A stretch of DNA of 35,823 nucleotides from a virus. Shown here piece by piece: positions 22,854 to 31,646 of the stretch. Each line of letters begins with the position of its first letter. Position 1 is the stretch's first letter. The notes beneath the pieces are model-generated. The model ran no database searches, had not been told where the DNA came from, and saw only the letters and a program-made list of their open reading frames with translations. Position numbers and translations under genes: made by a program. The stretch spans positions 1 through 35,823 of IMG/VR virus record IMGVR_UViG_3300025131_000188; one strand, given 5' to 3'.

Positions 22854-25800
22854 TTAGTCATCGAATGATGCCCCCGTAGAAGCAATCACAAAGTCAATTG
22901 CGATATATTCGATTGCTCGGGCAGGCTTAATCATAATCTTGGCATACATGATGTTCTGGTCGATAAGGTCTGGAGTCGTTGTGGACTCATCCAAAATCAA
23001 TCGGTAATCAGTGATACCAAAGTTAGTCTTAACGTTCGCAAGGAACGGCTCTACCAAAGACTTAAATCTGTTCCACGTCGCTTGCACGTTTTGTTCAAAC
23101 AAGATTTGAGTGGACAGAATAGAAATTTGCTTCTTAAGGTAAATCACCAGTCTGCGAACATTAATTCTGTCAAGAGCGGATTGACCGTCTTGGAGAGTCT
23201 TCTGTCCGAAGACCACGATTCCTGTGTTGGGGAACGAAGCAATCGGGTTGATTCTTGCGTCATAGAGAGTGTCTCTATTCTTGGAGGTTAATCTTTCCGT
23301 CACGGCTGTAACTGGGATTCCGGCAGCACCTTCGGTAAGACCGCCGCGGTTAAAGCCAGCGGGGGCAAACCACAAGTCTGTCTTGGCCTGTGAACTGGCG
23401 AGAACGCCCATCATAGCCACAGAAGGCGGTACCCACAAGAGAATACCGGTTCCTTCATCTCGGGTTTGGACCCAAGGATAGAAAGTACAACCATAGCTGG
23501 AGTTAATCCTTCTATCGCGCAAGTTGTTAGAAGCCTGGATGGGCGTCGTGCGCAGTCGGTCAGACTTATCGGAATAATATGCCTCGGAAGCCGGGACATA
23601 CACATCCTTCAAGTCAATTACTGCTAACGTGTCTGCGCGTTCTGCTGCCACATTAATCATGTGACCGGTTAAGTCGTCGTTTGTCAATCCAGGGACTGCC
23701 ATCAGATTCATATCCAGATACTCGGGATCGGCCACTGTATCAATAGCTCTCTTGTATGTGTAATAAATTGAGCTATTTCTCTCGGTGGAGCTTCCAACAG
23801 TCATTCCGGCATTGTATAGCGGATCGGGAAGGTTAATATTAAGCCCATCAAATCCGCCCCACAAAGGTGCCGTGAAGCGATTGTAGCCCTGGTCAAGCAA
23901 GTCTGCATAGGATGCGCTTGTTACACTGTTCTCAGCTTTACGAGAGCCAGACTCATACGTATAGATATTTAAGGCGTCTTTCTTGATGTCGTCCAAAGTA
24001 AAGACATATCCCCATCCATCGCATCCCTTAAGGGCAGTAGCGCGGATGGCACCTAAAGTGGGGTCAGACGGGAAGTCTGCAAAGAGCAGCCTATGTGCGT
24101 CTGCGGTACTAGCGTCAAAGCGTGTGCTTGTAGCATCGCGCGATGTTTGATATCCAAAATACGCATTTGTTGGGTCAGACATGCCACCATCGGATGCGGA
24201 AGACCGCAAGCGATCCGTGGGGAAAATCAAGGATGCAGAAATCTGGCCAATATTACTTGAACCAGTCACTAAGGGCGCACCCGTTTGGCCTACTCCCATA
24301 TTTCCTGCAAGACTTACTACTGTTCCTGTCATTGCGTATACGGACATATAAACTGATTTGTTGTTCCATACAGCAGACGAGACGAGACCGCCGGTGCCAT
24401 CATATGGACCACCTGTAGCACTAGAGCTAGCGCGTGTTGCATCTGAAGCCCCAATGTTAAGGATATCGGACCATTTTGGTGGACCATAGTATCCAAAGGG
24501 CAGATAGAGCGGGTCGGTTGCGCCTGCTTCTACGTCAGAGTTCATTTCAACGTAAACAAACTTAGAGTTGTTGGCATATTCGCCGTAGCGACGTAATCTC
24601 TTCTGTGTAGTATCCCACTTGAGATACTGATCTCCAATCTTTCGTGCAACGAAGTTGGGAGAAGTCGGGTCAAGATTACAGTTGTCGAATCTCTCCATTA
24701 CTTGAACATCGTTATCAGAATCGCTGATTGAGCGCAGGACTACGGAGAATGTTCCATAATCGTAACCTGCGGCTGTTGAGGTTCTAATGTCTTGAATGGA
24801 CACCTTAATATTCTTGTGTAACCATTCACCATGGCCGCGGCCCTTTAACCTAAAGAGCTTTTGCATACTTTCAGGATTAAAGCTTGCCGCTGCTCCAAGA
24901 TCTTGAGCAACAAACCAGCCGGCAACTGCCTCTCTAGAGGGCTGATTCTTTACGTTCTGGGGGCCTGTTCCTGCGGTGCCACTTAGGGCAAGCGGCAGGA
25001 TGGCGCCGACCAATGCGGCAGTCGTAAGATTTGTTCCACTACCGGTTAACGCATTAGCTGCGGGGTTGCCGCATCTTAATTGCTCTTCGAAAGTTTCTCC
25101 AAGCCAATAAACTTTTCTGGCCGGGGCCGGATATAAAGTTCCACCGGTGCTGGTGAGTTGCGGATTTGTATTAAAACGCTTGCGGATAAAAGTTTCCTTG
25201 GTATCGTCAAATCCAAACTTAATTTTTTCGCCACTTCCGGTTCCGGAAATTACAACTGTGAATAGTTTGTTAGAATCTGCTTCCACCAACAGTCCAACAC
25301 CACCACTAACCGGGTTGGTGTTTCCATCGGCTCCCATTCCAGCGTGCGTGTTAAAAACAGTTCCACTCAACTGAATGTCTGCTCCGGAGGACTCATCTAA
25401 ATACCAAATTGCAGCTAAGGAGCCAGTACCTGCGTTTGCTCCGCCTGCCGCGGTTCCATCTGTAGAAGCGCTTGGAAAAACAAAGAGGCCGTAGGCGCCG
25501 CCATTGCTGGCCTGCGCGACGGCGGGATTATTTTGAGTTGCCCAGCCGGCTTGTCCAGCGGTTGTCGGGTTGGAATCCTGTTGCCCTAGGAGACGCACGT
25601 ATGTAAGAGGAGCTACATTAGATCGTAAAAAGGCCTTCGCGGCATACGTTCCATACATGGGCGATTGGTAATTACCATCTCGGTAAACATCACCACCACC
25701 ATTACCAGGGACCGTATCTCCAAACATCTCTACGAAATGTGAATAAGACTGTACCTTTACCGGCTGCATTGCGAGCCCTCTGCGGGCCCGGCCCATTACT

Positions 25801-25898
25801 ACTGGACCAATCTCTTCAGCAGATTTGGGAATAAATGAATTATCAATTTCATTTATAAAAACACCGGGAGATACAAATTTAAATCTTTTTACTGACAT
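22854..25898 (-). CDS. Contractile tail sheath protein, T4 gp18-like, enlarged
   Basis: It forms the contractile cylinder round the tube. The protein has 1014 residues against 659 in T4. The N-terminus VSPGVFINEIDNS followed by GPVVMGRARRG is the standard sheath opening (SPGV-x-E-D). The C-terminal 200 residues hold the other conserved part: NRGGLTEGAAGIPVTAVTERLTSKNRD, INPIASFPNTGIVVFGQKTL, and RINVRRLVIYLKKQI, ending with the polymerisation arm. The extra length lies in the middle (about 130-600), rich in Gly, Ser, Thr and Asn and probably a surface-exposed set of beta domains. AGAGGA precedes the ATG. A terminator and ACTATTTA motif upstream make it the first gene of its unit. Confidence 0.92.
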   Translation of the reverse strand: MSVKRFKFVSPGVFINEIDNSFIPKSAEEIGPVVMGRARRGLAMQPVKVQSYSHFVEMFGDTVPGNGGGDVYRDGNYQSPMYGTYAAKAFLRSNVAPLTYVRLLGQQDSNPTTAGQAGWATQNNPAVAQASNGGAYGLFVFPSASTDGTAAGGANAGTGSLAAIWYLDESSGADIQLSGTVFNTHAGMGADGNTNPVSGGVGLLVEADSNKLFTVVISGTGSGEKIKFGFDDTKETFIRKRFNTNPQLTSTGGTLYPAPARKVYWLGETFEEQLRCGNPAANALTGSGTNLTTAALVGAILPLALSGTAGTGPQNVKNQPSREAVAGWFVAQDLGAAASFNPESMQKLFRLKGRGHGEWLHKNIKVSIQDIRTSTAAGYDYGTFSVVLRSISDSDNDVQVMERFDNCNLDPTSPNFVARKIGDQYLKWDTTQKRLRRYGEYANNSKFVYVEMNSDVEAGATDPLYLPFGYYGPPKWSDILNIGASDATRASSSATGGPYDGTGGLVSSAVWNNKSVYMSVYAMTGTVVSLAGNMGVGQTGAPLVTGSSNIGQISASLIFPTDRLRSSASDGGMSDPTNAYFGYQTSRDATSTRFDASTADAHRLLFADFPSDPTLGAIRATALKGCDGWGYVFTLDDIKKDALNIYTYESGSRKAENSVTSASYADLLDQGYNRFTAPLWGGFDGLNINLPDPLYNAGMTVGSSTERNSSIYYTYKRAIDTVADPEYLDMNLMAVPGLTNDDLTGHMINVAAERADTLAVIDLKDVYVPASEAYYSDKSDRLRTTPIQASNNLRDRRINSSYGCTFYPWVQTRDEGTGILLWVPPSVAMMGVLASSQAKTDLWFAPAGFNRGGLTEGAAGIPVTAVTERLTSKNRDTLYDARINPIASFPNTGIVVFGQKTLQDGQSALDRINVRRLVIYLKKQISILSTQILFEQNVQATWNRFKSLVEPFLANVKTNFGITDYRLILDESTTTPDLIDQNIMYAKIMIKPARAIEYIAIDFVIASTGASFDD

Positions 25899-25956
25899 AT
25901 TGTTTTTTCCTCTTTAACGTCTTTGAGTCGAAATGTACTCTATTGCAATCATTAAT

Positions 25957-25964
25957 TAAATAGT
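25957..25964 (-). promoter_or_regulatory. ACTATTTA motif upstream of sheath
   Basis: Minus-strand TAGAAATACTATTTA lies 59 bases before the sheath ATG. The segment TAGAAATACTATT differs at one position from the 13-base T4 late-promoter consensus TATAAATACTATT (from memory). Confidence 0.45.
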
Positions 25965-25976
25965 ATTTCTAAACTC

Positions 25977-26021
25977 AAAAAGCTCCTGAACATACAATAA
26001 AAATGGAGGTTGAGTTCAGGA
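25977..26021 (-). terminator. Rho-independent terminator after the gp15-like gene
   Basis: Arms TCCTGAAC (26021-26014) and GTTCAGGA (25991-25984) enclose a 22-base loop; GC and five T follow. The gp15-like stop codon overlaps the first arm. Confidence 0.65.
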
Positions 26022-26900
26022 ACTCTTTCCAAAGAGGTTAGTGTTGCCTGCAGGCACCGGTCCTTCGTTGGGAAATGTGATTTCTACGGTGTTTTCATCA
26101 ATTCTAACGATAGGCCTGTCATCGCTTACGCCTTCTCCGATCAAATACCCCAAAACATTGATGGTAATTTCGCTTGTAAACATACGCATGTCTTCAGCTA
26201 AATTATTAATGTTATTGCTGTGTGTAAAACCTTGATCGATGAATGCTTCATATAAATGGCCATTTCTCTTCATCACAAAGGAGTTAATTTGTCCTGTGCG
26301 TACCATAAAAGGAGCCATCATGTCGTTCATTTGTTGCTGGTATTCGGCTTTAAGCATAATCTTATAAGTGACCTGAACATATACCGGAATGGGTATTGAT
26401 AAAGTTTGAATTACGATTTTTTTGTTTATTCTCGGAAAGTTTCGCTGACGTGCGGCATCTGTATTTGTGCGAGTGCCCGCAGCAACGGCAAAATTCCTTG
26501 TTTTATCTTGGACGATTCTTTTTGCTAAAATATAACGTCCCGCTCTTCCGTTTTTGTTTTTTGAATAAAGGTTGGCCTGAAAAGAGCCTTTGCGGGCCGG
26601 ATCTTTGGTGATGTTGGTTCTTTCGAGACTTACCAAGGGAAGCTTTAATGCGCCCGCATCGTCTCTTAGCGATTTTTCATTTTTAATCTGAAAAGAGCGC
26701 TCTGGGGCCTGCCATAGAACCGGCGGCTTTAAAAATCCTTCATTGGTGGTTGTGCTTAACTGGAGATCTTCTTGGATCCATGACATCATAGCATAATCAA
26801 TCGTTTCGATTGTAGATTCCAGCATTCCTATTTCTTTGAGAGAAAAGGTTGAACTGGACCCGGTGGGCAACATTGCAAAAGTAAAATTATCAGGTAGCAT
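26016..26900 (-). CDS. Tail completion/sheath stabiliser, T4 gp15-like
   Basis: The protein has 294 residues. A longer frame to 26957 exists, but the ATG at 26900 has AAAGGGG seven bases upstream and overlaps the preceding stop by 11 bases, so it is preferred. The pattern in the second half, a strand IPIPVYVQVTYKIMLKAEY, a helix QQQMNDMMAPF and later MFTSEITINVLGYLIGEG, parallels T4 gp15 (PIKMIYELSIFTRYEDD, then a helix, then WSLTFEVNGWMYPP). Gp15 caps the tail and joins it to the head. Position right before the sheath, as in T4-like order 13-14-15-18-19, supports this. The N-terminal half is less conserved. Confidence is moderate because identity is low. Confidence 0.6.
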   Translation of the reverse strand: MLPDNFTFAMLPTGSSSTFSLKEIGMLESTIETIDYAMMSWIQEDLQLSTTTNEGFLKPPVLWQAPERSFQIKNEKSLRDDAGALKLPLVSLERTNITKDPARKGSFQANLYSKNKNGRAGRYILAKRIVQDKTRNFAVAAGTRTNTDAARQRNFPRINKKIVIQTLSIPIPVYVQVTYKIMLKAEYQQQMNDMMAPFMVRTGQINSFVMKRNGHLYEAFIDQGFTHSNNINNLAEDMRMFTSEITINVLGYLIGEGVSDDRPIVRIDENTVEITFPNEGPVPAGNTNLFGKSS

Positions 26901-27381
26901 CGAATAACCCCTTTCTGGCTCTCTTGCAAACAGCAGAGATTTCAAAACTGTGGTCAACTTGTCCGAAAAGCTTGGTTGGTTCGGACAGTTTTACTATTTC
27001 ATAAAAGAAATCACCATATAATACAAAATCACCCTCTCGGACCTCTAAATTTTGATCTTCGGTAAGTCTTCTGCGGTGGAAGTGCACAGAAATCTCCCAG
27101 GACTTGTCTAATCCTGCGCTTTCCATGTATTCGGTCACATAGTCGGTAAATTCAACCAGCGCATACACGCGCACAGGGGGCAAATAGGTCTTTTCTACTG
27201 CCTCTCCATATAAGGGGTGAAAATTGGTAGCTTCTAAGTCAATGGGATAATATAAAATCTGCTGGCCAATGACTTTTTCAATTAATTCATCATTAACTTG
27301 CTTTACAAGGTCTCTTTCCTTTTTTCCGAGAAACAAAGGAGGCGGTGGCGCATCTGGTCTTTTCCATTTGTTGTCTGCCAT
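26890..27381 (-). CDS. Neck protein, T4 gp14-like (tentative)
   Basis: The protein has 163 residues, shorter than T4 gp14 (256). A helical N-terminus (KERDLVKQVNDELIEKVIGQ) leads to YYPIDLEATNFHPLYGEA, a stretch I associate with gp14-type neck proteins, then beta strands (VRVYALVEF, DFVLYGDFFYEIVKL) and a basic end. Its gene follows the 423-residue neck gene by six bases and overlaps the gp15-like gene by 11, so the three head-tail joining proteins form one translational block. It could equally be described as a head-tail connector of the general SPP1 gp16 stopper fold; the data do not decide. Confidence 0.5.
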   Translation of the reverse strand: MADNKWKRPDAPPPPLFLGKKERDLVKQVNDELIEKVIGQQILYYPIDLEATNFHPLYGEAVEKTYLPPVRVYALVEFTDYVTEYMESAGLDKSWEISVHFHRRRLTEDQNLEVREGDFVLYGDFFYEIVKLSEPTKLFGQVDHSFEISAVCKRARKGLFDAT

Positions 27382-27387
27382 CGGTTA

Positions 27388-28659
27388 TTATCCTACAAAA
27401 ATTGGAAGAGGAGAGTTCTTAAATGTAGTCGCGGTTGCCTCGGCTCTTTCGCTATCCATCTTAATAAGCTCTGTGTATTCCACCTCTTTAAGCATTTCTT
27501 TCAGCTTTTCTTTGAGATCTGCCTGTTCTTCCTTGGCTTGTGACAGTAACTCTGCATGGTTCAAAGTAACACTTTCGCCAGGAATGGGCATTGTGGTGAA
27601 TTTTCCTCTGATTTGTCCCAACATCTCTTTGCAGAGAGCGAGAGAGTATTTTCTAATCCACTGTTTACCCATTGAATTGATGTATTTATAAGGAAGGTTA
27701 TCAAAGGGGACTGTATTCAAGTTATTGATCCCGTCTATGCTTCCAGTATAATTTGATGTAGGCTCCCAAGCGTTGCCTTGAACATAAAACTTGAGCCAAA
27801 TGCGATCCAGGTCGCCTAGACCCCAATAACTGGGAGTAGGATAAAGTCGCAATTGATTATCAATCAATTCATAAGAATAATGAGAAGTTCTGGTATAAAT
27901 CGAGTCTTCATACATAATGGCCTGCATTTTGTTTTGCCATGTCGGAATTATCTCAAATGTTGAATCATCGGCAAATTGACCATAGGTCGAGTAGTTGCCA
28001 ACGACACCTACCCCTCCGTAGTACCCATAGAAGCGCCACATTGCCCTAGGAGACCTGTAAAAAACTTGGGTGACATAAATGCGCTTATCTTTAACCTTCC
28101 CGGCGTAGCGGACAGGACTGCCCGCATCGTCGACACCCGAATCAGACGCGCTAGCGATAATTGCCTGCACGTCGTAGTCTTGCTGATCTATTTTTGGCGC
28201 AAAGGAGGCCGAATATTGAGCAATACTGCCTCCAAAGCCCGCGATTGCAGAAAGGCCGTCTCCTACCTTCTTGGCATAAGAAATCTGAAAGCGCGGGTTC
28301 TTTACATTAACGTTATCCGGGCCCGATGTTCGGTCGCCCTTATGATCGAAGGTGCCAGTCGCATCTCCGAGCACGCTTGAAAGGATATTCTTGCCTTGAT
28401 GAAGATTGACAATATAAGAATATTCTAAAACAGCCTCTTCATACGACGCATAGACGTTATTGGCTGTTAATTCAATGTCTACAACATCGCCACCCAATTT
28501 TTTGTAAACGAAGGCTACTTGTAAAGAAGCACCACTCAAAAAATCGGCAGATCCGGTATATGCGCCAAATGGCACCCCTCCGGATACATGTGATACAGTG
28601 CCAGTGGCTGGTAAGACAATTGTACTGGTTTCTGATATTGGACTTAAGTTGGTTGGCAT
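27388..28659 (-). CDS. Neck/head-completion protein, T4 gp13-like (tentative)
   Basis: The protein has 423 residues. The N-terminal 180 residues contain the helix ASYEEAVLEYSYIVNLHQG, which resembles head-tail adaptor helices, and Gly/Ser-rich loops. The middle holds Tyr/Trp-rich strands (YVTQVFYRSPRAMWRFYGYYGG, then IIPTWQNKMQAI). The C-terminal part has YINSMGKQWIRKYSLALCKEML, GKFTTMPIPGESVTLN and a long charged helix, consistent with a neck ring protein contacting the portal. Position before the gp14-like and gp15-like genes supports it. T4 gp13 is 309 residues, so about 110 are extra. I assign the role from context more than from direct similarity. Confidence 0.5.
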   Translation of the reverse strand: MPTNLSPISETSTIVLPATGTVSHVSGGVPFGAYTGSADFLSGASLQVAFVYKKLGGDVVDIELTANNVYASYEEAVLEYSYIVNLHQGKNILSSVLGDATGTFDHKGDRTSGPDNVNVKNPRFQISYAKKVGDGLSAIAGFGGSIAQYSASFAPKIDQQDYDVQAIIASASDSGVDDAGSPVRYAGKVKDKRIYVTQVFYRSPRAMWRFYGYYGGVGVVGNYSTYGQFADDSTFEIIPTWQNKMQAIMYEDSIYTRTSHYSYELIDNQLRLYPTPSYWGLGDLDRIWLKFYVQGNAWEPTSNYTGSIDGINNLNTVPFDNLPYKYINSMGKQWIRKYSLALCKEMLGQIRGKFTTMPIPGESVTLNHAELLSQAKEEQADLKEKLKEMLKEVEYTELIKMDSERAEATATTFKNSPLPIFVG

Positions 28660-28726
28660 TAATGAGATCTCCCGCTACACTAAGTAGTGATCTTCACCAC
28701 AAAATTCCAATGATAAAATGCCTTCT

Positions 28727-28984
28727 TTATGAAGCTGTCGTACTTTGACGAGTTTGTTTCGTCTTCTTGGTTGTTGTTTTCTTCTTTTTGGTAGTCCGAG
28801 ATTTAGAAGTTTTTGTTTCCGTAGCAGTTGTTGCTGCGGAAGTTTTTGTTTCTGCCGTAGTCTCAATAGCTGGTTCCGGCAACGTATCCGGTGTATCGGG
28901 CGTCTCTGTCTTCATAATCGGATGAGTGCCAAACTTCTTGGTAAACTTTCCGGGTGATGTGTTTATTCTTCTTTTCTTTCCCAT
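28727..28984 (-). CDS. Small Lys/Thr-rich low-complexity protein
   Basis: The protein has 85 residues from an ATG with AAGGAG eight bases upstream. The N-terminus is basic (GKKRRINTSPGKFTKKF), the middle Pro/Thr/Glu-rich, and the last 35 residues are repeated Lys/Thr (TKKKKTTTKKTKQ). No fold is expected. Its place between capsid and neck genes and its basic, disordered character suggest a DNA- or core-associated head protein, but this is inference. The 67 bases after the stop remain open in the +1 frame (ending EDHYLV), so a frameshifted longer form is conceivable. An AT-rich leader (28985-29035) with TATAAATT may hold its promoter. Confidence 0.65.
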   Translation of the reverse strand: MGKKRRINTSPGKFTKKFGTHPIMKTETPDTPDTLPEPAIETTAETKTSAATTATETKTSKSRTTKKKKTTTKKTKQTRQSTTAS

Positions 28985-29079
28985 GGAAAACTCCTTGTTA
29001 TATAATAACTAGTATAATTTATATAAAACGAAAATCTCAAAAATTTGCCGGCGAAAAAATGTGGGAGATCGTCATTTCT

Positions 29080-29109
29080 AAAAAAAACCTCACTCCGCAG
29101 GGAGTGAGG
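29080..29109 (-). terminator. Rho-independent terminator after the capsid-associated gene
   Basis: Perfect nine-base arms CCTCACTCC and GGAGTGAGG with a four-base loop, followed by eight T (29087-29080). The strongest terminator in the window, 33 bases after the upstream stop. Confidence 0.95.
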
Positions 29110-29142
29110 CTTAAAAGACAAAAGCAGTCTTTTACTTCTTGT

Positions 29143-29649
29143 TTAAGAAGCTGCTGACGTTGCGAACAGTGTATCTGTCACATCAATAACGACGCCCGTA
29201 CAGTGCATGTAAGTGCCATCGGACACGAAGTCAAACCTTTCACCACTAGTCGAGCTAGTGCTGCAATTAATGAAATCGTGTGTCGTGCCGTCAGCAACAT
29301 CGGCGCCGCCGCCGTCACCACCGATAATCAGGCCGGTGAAAAACTCACCACTCGCCGTTCCAATGTTTACAATTTGGTCCATTGTTCCGCCGTCATCCTC
29401 GTTAATAATAATGGTGCAAGTCCAACCCCCGCCGACATCGGCCGCAGCAGGCAACTGAATTAAAGTTGTTGCAGCCGGGTTGACCTGAATAAATGCTCCA
29501 CTATCTGCGGCTGTAACGGTATAGTCGGCGGTCTTAAGCAAAAACCGGGCTTTCTGCCCTGTCAGCGTTGCGCCCCCCATCGTCAACTCTCTCTTCAAGT
29601 TCTCAATCAATGCTTGGGTTCTCGCCAAGCCTACTCTTTTAGTTCCCAT
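29143..29649 (-). CDS. Capsid-associated/decoration-like protein
   Basis: The protein has 168 residues. A short helical N-terminus (KRVGLARTQALIENLKREL) precedes a Gly/Thr-rich beta module: DYTVTAADSGAFIQV, IQLPAAADVGGG, a strand TCTIIINEDDGG, and a closing FVSDGTYMHCTG. The same kind of module ends both fibre-like proteins near 33-34.5 kb, so it is probably a trimeric beta-structure domain reused here. It sits right after the major capsid gene between two terminators, which gives it its own abundance; a head decoration or head-fibre protein is the likely role. GGAGGG lies before the ATG. The family is not known to me by name. Confidence 0.65.
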   Translation of the reverse strand: MGTKRVGLARTQALIENLKRELTMGGATLTGQKARFLLKTADYTVTAADSGAFIQVNPAATTLIQLPAAADVGGGWTCTIIINEDDGGTMDQIVNIGTASGEFFTGLIIGGDGGGADVADGTTHDFINCSTSSTSGERFDFVSDGTYMHCTGVVIDVTDTLFATSAAS

Positions 29650-29728
29650 TTTTATAACCCTCCATTTATAATCATGTCATTAAACATGGGATGAATCTCT
29701 TGATTCGTAGGTAAGTAGTCTTAGCATA

Positions 29729-29760
29729 AAAGAAAGCCCCCATCTTTCGATGAGGGCTTA
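29729..29760 (-). terminator. Rho-independent terminator after the major capsid gene
   Basis: Arms AAGCCCTCATC (29760-29750) and GATGGGGGCTT (29745-29735) with one T-G wobble and a GAAA tetraloop, then TCTTTT. It lies 30 bases after the capsid stop. Confidence 0.85.
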
Positions 29761-29789
29761 GCTTTTTGTTGCTCTATCTAATTTACTAA

Positions 29790-31607
29790 TTAGCCAGTAG
29801 AGCCAGACTCACCTTCGAGTCCGCGCACGACAACAAGGCCGTACATATCGGGACGCACCATTTGCTTGGCGTACCGAGTCATCACGCCCTTGCGGGGCAC
29901 GAAGTCTTCGGGGCCAAAGATGGTGGGTGTAGTCTGCAGTGGCACGTAAGGTGCGTACACATATCCACTTTCGAGGAAAGAGGATCCGCGACGACCAACC
30001 AGGACCACGTTTCGCAGGAAGTATGGGTCAACAATGACATCAAACTTCTTAGAAAGTTGTCCGGTCTTGACGGCACCAACAGAACCAGTGTCAGAGTCTG
30101 CCGTAACAGACGCACGGAATCCAGCCGTAAACTCAAGGATGTTCGCAACTTCAGGTCCAACGACGATGAAATTAGCGCCACCACGCAGAGTCTTGCGGTG
30201 AATCTGTGCCGACACATCATTGATGGTTTCGACAAGAGTCTCATACCACTCGCTTACCGTACCGGTGAAGTCGGGAGCAGCCGAAGATGCACCAACCTCA
30301 ACACCAGTTGTACGGTCCACGAAGAGACCTGGAGCACGCGACCAGTAGTACGTACCAGCGGTTGCACCGTTAACGAGGTCCGCAAGGATCTCACGGTCAA
30401 TCTCAAGAGCAACTTGCTCAGAGAGAATGCTGGTCAGTTCCACTTCAGCGTCAAGGTTGTGGTAGGCGTTAAGATCTTGTCCTAACTCCGGGGTCCACTT
30501 GGCCTTGAGCTTCTTGGTCTGCGCTGTGACAGCCACGGAATCGACTTTGATGTCAATCTCGGGAATGTCAGCGTTGCCTTCCAGTCCCCATGCGGTAGCT
30601 CCAATAACGGAACCAAGGGAACCGCCAACATTGAAGTTATCACGAAGAGGATGACCGACAGTGAGTGTGGCGCTTTCGGCTACGGCCCCTACATTTGCAG
30701 AGAGAGCAGTAACGACAAAGCGAATACTCTTGACAGATTGAGCAGACTCCGTAGCACTTACGAGGTGTGTCAAACGTCGGACGAGACGCATAATAGTTGC
30801 ATCTCCAGTACCTGCGCCATTGCTCAAAGCACCACTAAGGTTTGCTTGAGTAATGTTGAAAGCACCAAGGTTCTCGAAATCGGTTGTATCCGCTGTAAAT
30901 GCAGACTTAGCCACATCGACAATAACAACCTTGTAACCACTACCCGAGAGAGCAATGATGTCCGGATCGTACAGAATACGCTTCCGGTTGGCTTCGAGAC
31001 CACTACCTTCAAGGTTGTTCGCACCGTTGATATCAAACTGATCCTTAAGAGCATAGTTTGATGTAGCAACATCAGTAGAACCACTAGGAGATGCATACGC
31101 ATAACCACGGGCGCCCACTGTGCGCGGACCTGAAAGGTCAGAACCAGAGGCGTCAACTAAGCTCACACCACCAGTTACCTGTGCACCAACTCGATCTGTA
31201 CCGTAAATCGACTTGTTAACTAAGTTACCAAATCGCTCGGTCTGAGTTGTGCGTCCACCAAGATCAGGCGAGAACACGAAATCCAGGAAGAAGATAAGTC
31301 CCGAGGGGAGACTCATCGGCTGAACGCTAACGAGATCGTTTGCGATCAGGCCCGCAAAAACACGACGGACAATGGGGAATGCGACGGCTGCGAAACCTTC
31401 AACATCACCCGCTTGCATGGACGAACTTTCACGGAGAAGCTCCTTTGCTTGATTTTCAAGCAGACGAGCCATAGAACTGCGCTTGCGATCACTGTCAATG
31501 CCTTCCAGCAATCCAGTGCGCTCCCACTTCTCTAATAATGCATGCCCTTCAGCACGCATGTCTCGGTTAACAACGCCTTCTGTTAACCTATCAATAATAC
31601 CAGCCAT
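29790..31607 (-). CDS. Major capsid protein, T4 gp23-like
   Basis: It forms the hexamers of the head shell (HK97 fold). The protein has 605 residues, compared with 521 for T4 gp23. N-terminal residues 1-70 are helical and charged and are probably removed by a prohead protease. The mature part begins near FAAVAFPIVRRVFAGLIANDLV, which matches the T4 gp23 family, as does VSVQPMSLPSGLIFFLDF. The C-terminal part (YAPYVPLQTTPTIFGPEDF, TRYAKQMVRPDMYGLVVV) is diagnostic. The middle has a Gly/Ala-rich insertion (about 150-350). AGGAGGT precedes the ATG. It follows the scaffold gene by 39 bases. Folding may require the phage co-chaperonin encoded at 2705-2986. Confidence 0.95.
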   Translation of the reverse strand: MAGIIDRLTEGVVNRDMRAEGHALLEKWERTGLLEGIDSDRKRSSMARLLENQAKELLRESSSMQAGDVEGFAAVAFPIVRRVFAGLIANDLVSVQPMSLPSGLIFFLDFVFSPDLGGRTTQTERFGNLVNKSIYGTDRVGAQVTGGVSLVDASGSDLSGPRTVGARGYAYASPSGSTDVATSNYALKDQFDINGANNLEGSGLEANRKRILYDPDIIALSGSGYKVVIVDVAKSAFTADTTDFENLGAFNITQANLSGALSNGAGTGDATIMRLVRRLTHLVSATESAQSVKSIRFVVTALSANVGAVAESATLTVGHPLRDNFNVGGSLGSVIGATAWGLEGNADIPEIDIKVDSVAVTAQTKKLKAKWTPELGQDLNAYHNLDAEVELTSILSEQVALEIDREILADLVNGATAGTYYWSRAPGLFVDRTTGVEVGASSAAPDFTGTVSEWYETLVETINDVSAQIHRKTLRGGANFIVVGPEVANILEFTAGFRASVTADSDTGSVGAVKTGQLSKKFDVIVDPYFLRNVVLVGRRGSSFLESGYVYAPYVPLQTTPTIFGPEDFVPRKGVMTRYAKQMVRPDMYGLVVVRGLEGESGSTG

Positions 31608-31646
31608 TTTTAAAATACCTCCTATGTTAATGTATTCGTATTAATT

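Noticed and set aside
29663-29670. TATAAATG as a T4-type late promoter before the 168-residue gene
   Set aside because: It is only 14 bases before the ATG, so the ribosome-binding site would lie upstream of the RNA start.
29862-30485. 207-codon plus-strand frame
   Set aside because: It is antisense to the diagnostic C-terminal part of the capsid protein, with no start signals.
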